Origin: JACOMS01 sp051252005
Lineage (GTDB): Bacteria > Pseudomonadota > Alphaproteobacteria > Caulobacterales > Maricaulaceae
DNA: 64,000 nt
Assembly: GCA_051252005.1 (NCBI GenBank)
Contig: JBPOEZ010000002.1
Location: 460,022 to 524,021, forward strand
Direction of reading: 5' to 3'
Below are positions 24,965 through 33,945 of this stretch, piece after piece. Positions within the stretch are counted from its first letter, which is position 1, and the number at the start of each line of letters is the position of its first letter. The translations under genes and the position numbers were made by a program. A model generated the notes under the pieces. That model worked only from the letters and a program-made list of their open reading frames with translations. It was not told the DNA's origin and did not search any database.

Positions 24965-27640
24965 ATGACTGAGTATTTACATACGCTTGCCCGCCAAATT
25001 ACGAGGTTATCCTATTTAACACTCGTATATTTTGCTATGCTCTTTTCCGCGGTAGCACAGGGGCTTCCCCAGACTGTTGGGCAAGATGCTATCCAACTAG
25101 CTTTAGAGATCGAGAGTAAGCAATTATTTTTAAATGAAAATTGGATCAATGACCAAATGGCCTCAGCAACCTTACCTGCTGAAAAGCGCCTAAGGCTCAT
25201 GCGGACAAAAATCACTAACACAGTGTTTAATGATGGAAATACCGATCTAAAAGAGCAAATCACAGATTATAGGCGATATGCGGAAAAAAATGGGACCACT
25301 CAAGATAAAGCTTTAGGCCACCTTTTTGAAGCGCTCCTTAAAAGTTACAATGCAGAGCTTGGCCCAACAAGTCAGAGGGATATTGAAGAAACAATGTCCA
25401 ATTTCTATAATGATGAAGAGTGGGTCGTTAGGCATCGTGCCCACTACATCACTAGCCTTGTTTATTCATACACTTCGAACAAAGCTGTAGCGCTACAGTT
25501 TGCACAAGACGCCCTTGCTCTAATTCCTGAAAAAGACACGGATTACACTCTAGAAGCAAGAATGCTGACGACAACAAACATTGCATATCTCCATAACTTA
25601 CTTGGCAACCCTGAACTCAGTATCGAAACCGTTAAACAGGAAATAGCGCTCAAGCAGGAAATTGGCGAGCCGATTGATGGAATAAGCATTCTTTACAATC
25701 TCATCTATGCATTTAGCACGTGGCGTGATCACACAACAACGAAATCTTTGGTGGAAATCTTACTTAGGATCGAAAACCAATCTGGCAGTGCCTTTCCAGG
25801 GATTGCTGAGTTCCGAGCATCTGGCATTTATATTGAGTTAGGTGAATTTGATAAGGCCTACGAATACGCAACTATTGCCCTAAAGAAACTCGACCGCCGG
25901 TCTGTTCAGGAAGCGGCGGAACTAAACAGAATTGTAGCTCTAGCAGGCCTCGGGCGTGTTTCTAAAGCGCGTTCTGCTCTCAATGCATTTTACACTAATG
26001 TCCCAGAGGAACGCCGTATAACGGGAAGCGCTGAAAAGAAGATACTACACATTCAAGCTTTATTTGCCCTCTCTGCAGGTGATACCATTAAGGCCCAAGA
26101 ACTTTTTAATCAGCGTCAAGACAGCAGCGTTCAAAGCATTCTCACAAAAAATAACGGCGAAACATCAAAGATGCTCGCGTCTTTGCAAAACACCAAAGAC
26201 CGTCAGGACGAACGGGAATCTGCTCTAAAGCGCGAAAGTCAACTCAAACAGTTAGTACTTGATCGCCAAAAACGGGTCATTTGGTTGCTTATGGCTGTGG
26301 CAGTTATTCTAACGGCTCTTACCTTTGGCGCTATTGCGTTTGCGCGTTATCGCGCTAAGGCCGCTCAAAAAATGGCTCTTGCCGCTCAAAAGGCCCGTGC
26401 AGGTGAAAAGGCCAAATCCGAATTTCTTGCTATTATGAGCCATGAACTTCGCACGCCCCTGAATGGCATATTAGGCATGGCGGACATTCTCTCTCGTACA
26501 GCACCGACCGAAGCTTTGCGAAACAAAAACAATATCATTTTACAATCCGGCAATGAATTGCTTAGTCTAGTCGAAAACATCTTCGATATGACGCTCTTAG
26601 AGAACAATGACATTGAACTGGATCCCGTCGAAACGGATATTCATGACCTCATCAGTCAGAAATGTCGCGAGTGGCGGCCATCAATTGAGAGCGCAGACGT
26701 ACTATTTACAGTTCATATAGATCCTGATGTACCGCAATTTTTCGTTCTCGATAGAACACGAGCAGGACAATGTCTTTCTCACCTCTTATCTAATGCCGCT
26801 AAGTTCACCATGGCAGGGCGTGTTCATGTACATGTCACTGCCGTTCAGCCCGCAATAGGCTCTTCGCGAGGACCGGAATTAAAGATTATTGTTGCAGATA
26901 CAGGTGTTGGCATTTCTGCTGAAGCCATGGGGCGCCTCTTTCAGCCATTCGTCCAAGCCGATAGCTCCATGACGCGGCAATATGGAGGCGCTGGATTGGG
27001 TCTTGCTATTACCCGTAGTCTCGCGCGCCTTATGGGCGGAGACTTGGTCGTTGTCAGCCGAGACGGTAGAGGGTCAGAATTTTCCCTCTCTCTTTATGGT
27101 GAACACCAAGCCAAAAGCGCTGTTCTTGTTCAAAAAGGAATGCGATCATCTCCAATCACTTCCGATACGCATAAAACTCCGAAAAACCTCTCAGATATTG
27201 TCTCCGTTCAAGATAAACGGTTCCTTGTTGTTGAGGATGATCAAGCTTGCCAAGATGTCGTGAAATCATTGCTCGAACCCACAGGTAGCCACGTTACATG
27301 CGCATATAACGGACAAGAAGCTTTAACCGCTCTTTCAGTAAGCTCCTTTGATTTTGTGATCATGGATATTCGAATGCCTGGTATGGACGGGGTGACAGCA
27401 GTCCGTCGTATCCGCCAAAGCGGGCAGCCTCACAGAGATATACCGATAATTGCGCTTACAGCTGACCCTGCATCCGAAACCAATACAAAATGCATGGTTG
27501 CTGGCGTCGATATCTTTTTAACGAAACCCGTTCGCGCGGAAGACTTCTACCGCGCGATCGATACTGTTAGCCGAAAAACCAAGGCTCTTACTAGCAAAAG
27601 CCTAAGTAAACATATTTCTGAGAAGCGCCATAGCGCTTAG
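24965..27640 (+). CDS. Hybrid sensor histidine kinase with predicted periplasmic TPR-like sensor
   Basis: An 891-residue protein from the ATG at 24965 (an in-frame TTG at 24956 would add three residues). A signal peptide or first membrane helix (about 17-33) is followed by about 400 residues of TPR-like helical repeats, a second membrane helix (438-460, VIWLLMAVAVILTALTFGAIAFA), a coiled linker, and HisKA with phospho-His493 in MSHELRTPLNG. The ATPase has N-box LLSNAAKF, DTGVGIS and GAGLGLAITR. A receiver domain (about 752-870) has phospho-Asp801 in MDIRMPGMDG. It has no histidine-phosphotransfer domain and no DNA-binding partner nearby. The sensor region, placed outside the membrane, could bind the peptide exported by its neighbour. 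The domain call is firm; the ligand is inference. Confidence 0.93.
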   Translation: MTEYLHTLARQITRLSYLTLVYFAMLFSAVAQGLPQTVGQDAIQLALEIESKQLFLNENWINDQMASATLPAEKRLRLMRTKITNTVFNDGNTDLKEQITDYRRYAEKNGTTQDKALGHLFEALLKSYNAELGPTSQRDIEETMSNFYNDEEWVVRHRAHYITSLVYSYTSNKAVALQFAQDALALIPEKDTDYTLEARMLTTTNIAYLHNLLGNPELSIETVKQEIALKQEIGEPIDGISILYNLIYAFSTWRDHTTTKSLVEILLRIENQSGSAFPGIAEFRASGIYIELGEFDKAYEYATIALKKLDRRSVQEAAELNRIVALAGLGRVSKARSALNAFYTNVPEERRITGSAEKKILHIQALFALSAGDTIKAQELFNQRQDSSVQSILTKNNGETSKMLASLQNTKDRQDERESALKRESQLKQLVLDRQKRVIWLLMAVAVILTALTFGAIAFARYRAKAAQKMALAAQKARAGEKAKSEFLAIMSHELRTPLNGILGMADILSRTAPTEALRNKNNIILQSGNELLSLVENIFDMTLLENNDIELDPVETDIHDLISQKCREWRPSIESADVLFTVHIDPDVPQFFVLDRTRAGQCLSHLLSNAAKFTMAGRVHVHVTAVQPAIGSSRGPELKIIVADTGVGISAEAMGRLFQPFVQADSSMTRQYGGAGLGLAITRSLARLMGGDLVVVSRDGRGSEFSLSLYGEHQAKSAVLVQKGMRSSPITSDTHKTPKNLSDIVSVQDKRFLVVEDDQACQDVVKSLLEPTGSHVTCAYNGQEALTALSVSSFDFVIMDIRMPGMDGVTAVRRIRQSGQPHRDIPIIALTADPASETNTKCMVAGVDIFLTKPVRAEDFYRAIDTVSRKTKALTSKSLSKHISEKRHSA

Positions 27641-27679
27641 CACTGCTTGTTTGCTAGCCCTGCGCCTTACGCTTCAAGT

Positions 27680-30190
27680 TTATAGAGTCCGGTCAATCAT
27701 TTCGACTGTGAAACACTCAATCTGATCGCCTTTGCGCATATCTTCATATTTCTCAAACGCCATACCACATTCCATGCCCGCTTGAACTTTCACAACTTCG
27801 TCTTTGAAGCGCTTAAGGGTGGAGAGCATGCCTTCGTGGATGACCACATTATCACGTAGAAGACGGACACCCGAGCCACGTTCAACACGTCCTTCGGTAA
27901 CCTTACAACCAGCAATTTTACCAACTTTGGAAATGTCGAATATTTCTAGAATTTCGGCGTAACCAATAAAGGTTTCGCGGCGTTCCGGCTTAAGCATGCC
28001 TGACAGCACGCCTTTAACATCGTCTAGAAGTGCGTAGATAATCGAGTAATAACGGATCTCGACGCCTTCGCGCTCGGCCAAATCTTTGGCTTGGCGGTTG
28101 GGGCGTACGTTGAAGGCTAATATCGGTGCATCAGAGGATTTAGCAAGCAATACATCAGATTCGTTAATCGCACCAACAGCGCCGTATATAACCCGGGCAC
28201 GGACTTCATCATTACCGGCACCTTCAACAGAAGATTTAATCGCTTCAACAGAACCTTGAACATCGCCTTTTACAACAACGGGCATTTCATCGACCGTCTT
28301 GTCTTTAAGCTTTGCCATCATCTGTTCCATAGACGCCATGGCGCTTGGGCCAGCAGTCAAATCAGATTTAGCTTTGCGGGCGCGGTATTCCGTAATCTCG
28401 CGCGCGCGAGATTCGTTGTCCACAATCGCGAACGGCTCACCCGGAGACGGCGCGCCATCAAAACCCATAACAGCAACAGGCACAGACGGCCCAGCAGATT
28501 TAAGCTGTGCGTTACGTTCATCCATCATGGCTTTCACTTTGCCCCAATATTGACCCGCAACGACAATATCGCCGCGCTTGATCGTGCCACGCTTCACAAG
28601 AAGCGTCGCAACAGGGCCGCGGCCCTTCTCAATTTTGGATTCAATCACAAGGCCATCAGCAGAACGCTTCGCGTCGGCTTTAAGGTCCATCAGTTCCGCT
28701 TGCATAGAAATAGCTTCAACGAGATCATCGAGACCTGTTTTCTTCAAAGCTGACACATGCACGGACTGGACTTCGCCAGACATAGATTCTGTCACGATGT
28801 TATGCTGCAAGAGCGCTGTCTCAACCTTCAAGGCGTCCGCCTCATACGCATCCATCTTATTAACGGCGACAATAATCGGTGTATCAGCCGCATGGGCATG
28901 AGAAATGGATTCGATGGTCTGAGGCATGACGCCGTCATCAGCCGCCACAACCAGAACAACAATATCCACGGCTTTAGCACCGCGTGTTCGCATTTCAGAG
29001 AATGCCGCGTGACCAGGTGTATCGAGTACGGTGATTGCTTGGCCATTTTTAAGCTTAAGCTTATAGGCGCCAATATGCTGCGTGATGCCGCCAGCTTCTC
29101 CGCCCGCTACATCAGTAGATCTAAGCGCGTCAAGCAATGACGTTTTACCATGGTCAACATGGCCCATAATCGCAATGACGGGCGCGCGTGGCGTTTGCTT
29201 GCTTTCATCCTCCACCGTGTCTTCGATGATAAAATCATCTTCAACATCAGATTCAGCAACGCGCTTAACAATATGACCAAAATCTTCTGCAATAAGCTGC
29301 GCTGTATCCGCATCAAGCTCATCGGTCATTTTCGCCATTGTTCCCTGCTTCATCAAATATTTGATAACATCGCCGCCGCGTTCCGCCATACGATTAGCAA
29401 GGCCTGCAACAGTGATCACTTCAGGAATAGTGACTTCACGGGCAACTTTAAAGCTTCCGCCGCCTTGCTGACGTTCTTTTTCACGCTCGCGAGCACGGCG
29501 CATAGAAGCGAGTGAGCGCTGACGATCATCATCACCGGCGAGCGCGCTAACAATCGTTAGCTTACCCTTACGGCGGCGAGGTTCATTTTTAGACGTCCGT
29601 GCAGGCTTCGTCGGTATATTGCGTTGCTTCTTAATCCGGCCACCCGCTTTTTCCAAAGCCGTACGCTTGTCATCTTCTGTCTTGTCATCACCGATAATTT
29701 TTTGAGCGGGAGTCGGCGCGCGGCGTAGAGCTTCAGCTTCTTCGCGTTTACGTTCTTCTTCTTCCTCTTGAATACGGCGCAGCTCCGCTTCCTCTTCAGC
29801 CTTTTTCTTGGCTTCGAGTGCAGCCTTTTCTTCTTCCATGCGGCGTTTACGCTCAGCTTCCTCAGCGAGGCGAATTTCTTCGCGCTCGTCCTGAATGGCA
29901 ACAGCCTTAGTTACGGCTTGCTGCCGCTTTAAATACTCAGCCTTTGATAGACCTAGCTTACGCGCCGCTACTGCAGCTTCGTCAACCGGCGCAACTGTCT
30001 TTGCCGCTGGTTTAGGCGTAGTGCCAGGCGCCGTTGAAGGTCCGCCAATAATCCGGCGCTTCTTCTTTTCTACCACAACGGCCTTGGACCGTCCGCCCGA
30101 GAAATTTTGCCGTACCGTACCGGACCCTGACTTTTTAAGCGTCAAGGGCTTGCGGCCACCAGGTTTATTTGTATCGTTTGTATTACTCAT
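27680..30190 (-). CDS. infB: Translation initiation factor IF-2
   Basis: An 836-residue GTPase that brings initiator tRNA to the 30S subunit. The N-terminal 300 residues are long, charged and Lys/Glu/Arg-rich, as is normal for alphaproteobacterial IF-2. The G domain has GHVDHGKTSLLDAL, DTPGHAAFSEMR and NKMDA; domains II-IV follow to the conserved C-terminus with MECGMAFEKYEDMRKGDQIECF. It is the last gene of the rimP-nusA-ylxR-infB run. The usual rbfA-truB genes do not follow; the opposite-strand kinase comes instead. Confidence 0.98.
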   Translation of the reverse strand: MSNTNDTNKPGGRKPLTLKKSGSGTVRQNFSGGRSKAVVVEKKKRRIIGGPSTAPGTTPKPAAKTVAPVDEAAVAARKLGLSKAEYLKRQQAVTKAVAIQDEREEIRLAEEAERKRRMEEEKAALEAKKKAEEEAELRRIQEEEEERKREEAEALRRAPTPAQKIIGDDKTEDDKRTALEKAGGRIKKQRNIPTKPARTSKNEPRRRKGKLTIVSALAGDDDRQRSLASMRRAREREKERQQGGGSFKVAREVTIPEVITVAGLANRMAERGGDVIKYLMKQGTMAKMTDELDADTAQLIAEDFGHIVKRVAESDVEDDFIIEDTVEDESKQTPRAPVIAIMGHVDHGKTSLLDALRSTDVAGGEAGGITQHIGAYKLKLKNGQAITVLDTPGHAAFSEMRTRGAKAVDIVVLVVAADDGVMPQTIESISHAHAADTPIIVAVNKMDAYEADALKVETALLQHNIVTESMSGEVQSVHVSALKKTGLDDLVEAISMQAELMDLKADAKRSADGLVIESKIEKGRGPVATLLVKRGTIKRGDIVVAGQYWGKVKAMMDERNAQLKSAGPSVPVAVMGFDGAPSPGEPFAIVDNESRAREITEYRARKAKSDLTAGPSAMASMEQMMAKLKDKTVDEMPVVVKGDVQGSVEAIKSSVEGAGNDEVRARVIYGAVGAINESDVLLAKSSDAPILAFNVRPNRQAKDLAEREGVEIRYYSIIYALLDDVKGVLSGMLKPERRETFIGYAEILEIFDISKVGKIAGCKVTEGRVERGSGVRLLRDNVVIHEGMLSTLKRFKDEVVKVQAGMECGMAFEKYEDMRKGDQIECFTVEMIDRTL

Positions 30191-30312
30191 CTGTTCTCAC
30201 TAACAATCGGGTCATAACGCCGATTTTTTAACGCAGTCTCTATGGCGCGCCAATCGCGCGTAACCTAACGGCCTTTGCCGCATATTCAACTCAAATCCCG
30301 ACAAATCAGGAC

Positions 30313-30999
30313 TTATTTCACAGCCTCATGGCTAGCATCCGGCCAACTCTCCGGCACTAAGGCTCGAAAACCGGATAATCGCTTTACTGCCCGCGATAGA
30401 CCCGCAGCCAGCTTGCCCGGCTTAATCGCGGCATGGACAATACTTTCTCGGCCTAAAGCCTCTCCAAGCTGGGAGGCCGTAAAGCATCCAATCACGCCAG
30501 GAACAGGCATTTCAAGTTGCCGGCTAACCGCGCGTGTCAGGACACGGATTTTACTCCGGCCGTCATCCGAACCATCAGAGGCCTCAATCCGCCATGCCAA
30601 ATGATCGCCGCGTGCCGCGCCTTTAACCTGATCATAGCCCATAACAATCGCACCGGATTTAAGGGCCATGCCGATCATGCTCAAAACACGCTGCGAGAGT
30701 TGAGCCTCGATAATATCGCCTAAATTATCCGGCACACTTACTTTAGCTTTAAACCCTCTGGCAAAGGCTTTAATTTTTATAGCCTTCTCAACGGACATAT
30801 AATCCGCTGAAACCCAAACGCCGCGCCCGGGAAGCTTTTCAGCCACATCCGGCACAACACTTCCGTCCGGTCCGCGAACAAACCGGATGAGAAGCGACTT
30901 ATCATAAGTTTCACCCGTCGCAGCACAGCGCCGCTCCGGTCCTTTATGACCGCGCTTATCCACTAACTCGGATATAGGAATGTCCGGCGCTTCGTTCAA
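30313..30999 (-). CDS. YlxR-L7Ae fusion RNA-binding protein
   Basis: A 228-residue protein. The N-terminal YlxR (DUF448) domain is at about 18-95 (RRCAATGETYDKSLLIRFV and LPGRGVWVSADYMSVEKAI). A second domain of the L7Ae/YlxQ kind starts at about 108 (RVLSMIGMALKSGAIVMGYDQVKGA) and runs to about 200. In Firmicutes these are the separate ylxR and ylxQ genes between nusA and infB; fusion is usual in alphaproteobacteria. It lies 4 bp after nusA. It probably binds RNA; the exact role in ribosome or RNase P function is unsettled. Confidence 0.92.
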   Translation of the reverse strand: MNEAPDIPISELVDKRGHKGPERRCAATGETYDKSLLIRFVRGPDGSVVPDVAEKLPGRGVWVSADYMSVEKAIKIKAFARGFKAKVSVPDNLGDIIEAQLSQRVLSMIGMALKSGAIVMGYDQVKGAARGDHLAWRIEASDGSDDGRSKIRVLTRAVSRQLEMPVPGVIGCFTASQLGEALGRESIVHAAIKPGKLAAGLSRAVKRLSGFRALVPESWPDASHEAVK

Positions 31000-31002
31000 G
31001 TC

Positions 31003-32634
31003 TTAAGCCTCACCCTCAGCCGCGGCGATAGGGTTGCCCTCTTCGTCAAGCTCAAGCTCTGCGTCCGGTTCAAGATCAGCCGGATCAATCCAGCCAGCTT
31101 TAACACGCGCTTGCATAATCATATCTGTCGCTTCGTCTTGCGAGAGTTTCATAGCTTCAAGGATACCGTCTTCGTGAACTTTTTCGCCGTCTTTCATTTC
31201 CGTGTAACCGCGAATATCGTCAGGCACGAGACCGGCAACATCTTCAACAGACTTGATATCGTTCTCGCCGAAAGCAACGGCCATTGCGAGAGTCACACCC
31301 GGAATTTCTAGAACATCATCAGCCACGCCAGCCGCTTTCCGCGCCGCGTCCTGCTCTTCAGCTTGGCGCTGTAAAAACTCTTTAGCGCGAGTTTGAAGCT
31401 CTTCTGCTGTTTCTTCGTCAAAACCTTCGATTGCACTAAGCTCTTCAGCCGCAACATAGCCAACTTCTTCAAGGCTTTCGAAGCCTTCAGAGACAAGAAG
31501 CTGCGCGATCATTTCGTCCACATCAAGGGCTTCCATAAACAAGGCAGAGCGCACGGCGAATTCTTTCTGGCGACGCTCAGATTCTTGCTCTTCCGTCAGA
31601 ATGTCAATCGCCCAACCAGAAAGCTGAGACGCAAGGCGCACATTTTGACCACGGCGGCCAATGGCAAGAGACAGCTGCTCTTCAGGTACAACAACCTCGA
31701 TACGGTTATCGCCTTCGTCCATAACAACTTTGGAGACTTCTGCAGGCTGCAGTGCGTTGACGATGAATGTCGCCGCATCTTCAGTCCACGGGATAATATC
31801 AATCCGCTCACCTTGAAGCTCGTTTACAACGGCCTGAACGCGGGAGCCGCGCATACCGACACAAGCGCCGACCGGATCAATAGAGCCGTCATTAGAATAC
31901 ACCGCGATTTTCGCGCGGCTTCCTGGGTCACGGGCAACCGCGACGATTTGGATGATGCCTTCATAAACTTCTGGCACTTCTTGAGAGAAGAGTTGCGCCA
32001 TGAACTGATTATGAGCGCGCGAGAGGAAAATTTGTGAACCGCGAGGCTCTTGGCGAACGTCATGAATATAAGCACGAATACGGTCGCCCGTTTTTACGTT
32101 TTCACGTGGCAAAGCCTGTTCGCGGCGGATAACACCTTCAGCGCGGCCAAGATCGACAATGATGTGACCGTATTCAACACGCTTGACGATACCATTAATG
32201 ATTTCGCCGATACGGTCTTTATATTCATCATACTGACGCTCGCGTTCAGCATCGCGAACTTTTTGCATGATAACCTGTTTAGCCATTTGGCTTTGTACAC
32301 GGCCAAATTCAATCGGAGGCAGAACCGTTACAATTTCGTAGCCGATTTCAGCTTCCGGATGATCCATTTTAGCGGTTGCTAAATCAATCTCGGTAGCATC
32401 ATTTTCGACTTCCTCAGCGACGGTAATAACGCGTTTGAGGTCCATTTCGCCCGTCACAGGGTTCAGTTTGGCACGAATGTCGAGCTCGCTACCATAACGC
32501 AAACGAGCCGCCTTTTGGATCGCCTCTTCAATGGCTTCCAAAACGACAGATTTATCGATAGATTTTTCTTGCGCAACAGCGCTTGCAATTTGCAAGAGCT
32601 CCAATCTGTTCGCACTAATTCCAGCTGTTGACAT
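31003..32634 (-). CDS. nusA: Transcription elongation/termination factor NusA
   Basis: A 543-residue protein from the ATG at 32634, placed by a GGAG about 8 bases upstream and the near-overlap with the rimP stop. In order it has the N-terminal polymerase-binding domain (RLELLQIASAVAQEKSIDKSVV), S1 (IVKRVEYGHIIVDLG), two KH domains (CVGMRGSRVQAVVNELQGE, IGRRGQNVRLASQLSGW), and two helix-hairpin-helix repeats toward the acidic C-terminus. It modulates pausing, termination and antitermination. Confidence 0.97.
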   Translation of the reverse strand: MSTAGISANRLELLQIASAVAQEKSIDKSVVLEAIEEAIQKAARLRYGSELDIRAKLNPVTGEMDLKRVITVAEEVENDATEIDLATAKMDHPEAEIGYEIVTVLPPIEFGRVQSQMAKQVIMQKVRDAERERQYDEYKDRIGEIINGIVKRVEYGHIIVDLGRAEGVIRREQALPRENVKTGDRIRAYIHDVRQEPRGSQIFLSRAHNQFMAQLFSQEVPEVYEGIIQIVAVARDPGSRAKIAVYSNDGSIDPVGACVGMRGSRVQAVVNELQGERIDIIPWTEDAATFIVNALQPAEVSKVVMDEGDNRIEVVVPEEQLSLAIGRRGQNVRLASQLSGWAIDILTEEQESERRQKEFAVRSALFMEALDVDEMIAQLLVSEGFESLEEVGYVAAEELSAIEGFDEETAEELQTRAKEFLQRQAEEQDAARKAAGVADDVLEIPGVTLAMAVAFGENDIKSVEDVAGLVPDDIRGYTEMKDGEKVHEDGILEAMKLSQDEATDMIMQARVKAGWIDPADLEPDAELELDEEGNPIAAAEGEA

Positions 32635-32635
32635 A

Positions 32636-33205
32636 TTAGGTCTCCATATCCGTTGTTTGGGAGTCAGTATTATTATCTGAGTCGGGTGTGTTTTTCGTCG
32701 CAGCAAGAGCCTTTTGCCCCGCCTCGATGAGAGTATCCGTTATGAGAAGCTTCGCTTCGCTGATCCAATCAAACGGAATTTGCGCCGTTTCGTCTTCGCC
32801 GTCGAGATCAATATCAACAAGATTGCCATCAATTCCGGCCAAGACACCGCGAAAGCGCTTCCGGCCTTCCATCATACGGTCCAGCTCAAGCCGCGCGAGG
32901 TGGCCGTCAAAATTTTCAAAATCAGCAAGGCTTGTCAAAGGCCGGTCAAGTCCAGGAGACGAGACTTCCAAAATGTAAGCGTCCCGTAGTGGGTCATCGA
33001 CCTCAAGAGCCGAAGACAAAGCCCGTGAAAGAATCGCGCAATCATCAACGCCCATTAAGCCGTCCGATTTACGCTCAGCCATAATTTGTACGGTTGAACG
33101 CTTACTGCTCATGACGCGGATGCGTACGATCGTATATCCCAAATCATCAGCGACCGGATCGGCCACCAAGAGAATACGCGCATCCATATCTGTTTTCGTT
33201 TTCAT
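32636..33205 (-). CDS. rimP: Ribosome maturation factor RimP
   Basis: A 189-residue protein with the RimP N-terminal alpha/beta domain (LGYTIVRIRVM, then DDCAILSRALSSALEVDDPLRDAYILEVSSPGLDRPL) and a C-terminal SH3-like barrel. It helps mature the 30S subunit. It is the first gene of the operon with nusA, the YlxR fusion and infB, in the classical order, and follows a terminator at 33238-33264. Confidence 0.95.
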   Translation of the reverse strand: MKTKTDMDARILLVADPVADDLGYTIVRIRVMSSKRSTVQIMAERKSDGLMGVDDCAILSRALSSALEVDDPLRDAYILEVSSPGLDRPLTSLADFENFDGHLARLELDRMMEGRKRFRGVLAGIDGNLVDIDLDGEDETAQIPFDWISEAKLLITDTLIEAGQKALAATKNTPDSDNNTDSQTTDMET

Positions 33206-33237
33206 TTAGACCCTTGTATTTGACGTCTTTTAGGTAC

Positions 33238-33264
33238 AAAAAAACGGCCTCCGAAGGAGGCCGT
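33238..33264 (-). terminator. Rho-independent terminator upstream of rimP
   Basis: A perfect 9-bp stem, ACGGCCTCC (33244-33252) and GGAGGCCGT (33256-33264), with a GAA loop. On the minus strand a run of seven T overlaps and follows the stem base (33244-33238). It ends the transcript of the Yip1-like gene and probably dapE before the rimP operon begins. Confidence 0.92.
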
Positions 33265-33365
33265 CACTTAGCATCCTGTGCTAAAGACGATGTATTTGCG
33301 GGTTATATAAGCGAGAAACATGCAAATGTCCACTAGGCGAATGCGAAATAATACACAGGCCTTCT

Positions 33366-33935
33366 TTAGACATATTGCGCCACCCCGATCAGCAATATAG
33401 CGAGCCCCATCGCGGTGATAAGACAGCCCGTTAGCACCGCCTCGCCCCATTTAAAACCCGCGATGCGCGCCGCAAGGCGAATATCAATCGCAAGCGTCAG
33501 CAAGTAAATCCCCATCACAGCATAGACCGCCACGAAGAATGGCAGAACACCCGCCATATTCGCGCCCATCAAAAGCGCAGCAAAAAACGTCGCGAAAAAG
33601 ATCGACCAATGGCGGACGATAACCCACGGACGAAAGCTCGCCATCTTATCAAAAACAAGACTAAATATGTAAGCACTGACAACAAAGGTCAGCGTATAGA
33701 AAACGAGGATAATAATGAAAGACGCGGTTGGCAGAGCGTTAGGGTGCTCAGCTCCGGCTATTAGAGCTTGATGTTGCTGCACGGCCGCCGCGCAAACATA
33801 GTAAAAGGGTATGCTAAGGAACAGCGCCAAGAAAGACTGCTGAAAGCCCGACTTGGAAAAATTGAAATACCGTTCCCAATCCTGCGAACGTCCAAGAGCC
33901 TTAAAACAGCCCGTTAAAAGTTTTGCGAGGTTCAT
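33366..33935 (-). CDS. Yip1-like integral membrane protein
   Basis: A 189-residue protein with five hydrophobic segments (around 33-50, 68-90, 105-125, 128-150 and 165-187), and a soluble start with MNLAKLLTGCFKALGRSQDWERYF. The pattern resembles small bacterial Yip1-domain proteins, but I cannot assign a family firmly. It follows dapE by 10 bp on the same strand and ends before the terminator at 33238-33264. Confidence 0.65.
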   Translation of the reverse strand: MNLAKLLTGCFKALGRSQDWERYFNFSKSGFQQSFLALFLSIPFYYVCAAAVQQHQALIAGAEHPNALPTASFIIILVFYTLTFVVSAYIFSLVFDKMASFRPWVIVRHWSIFFATFFAALLMGANMAGVLPFFVAVYAVMGIYLLTLAIDIRLAARIAGFKWGEAVLTGCLITAMGLAILLIGVAQYV

Positions 33936-33945
33936 TAAACCGCCT

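Noticed and set aside
27680..30190. Long opposite-strand open frames inside infB, nusA and hslU
   Set aside because: They are by-products of codon bias in strongly conserved genes on the other strand.
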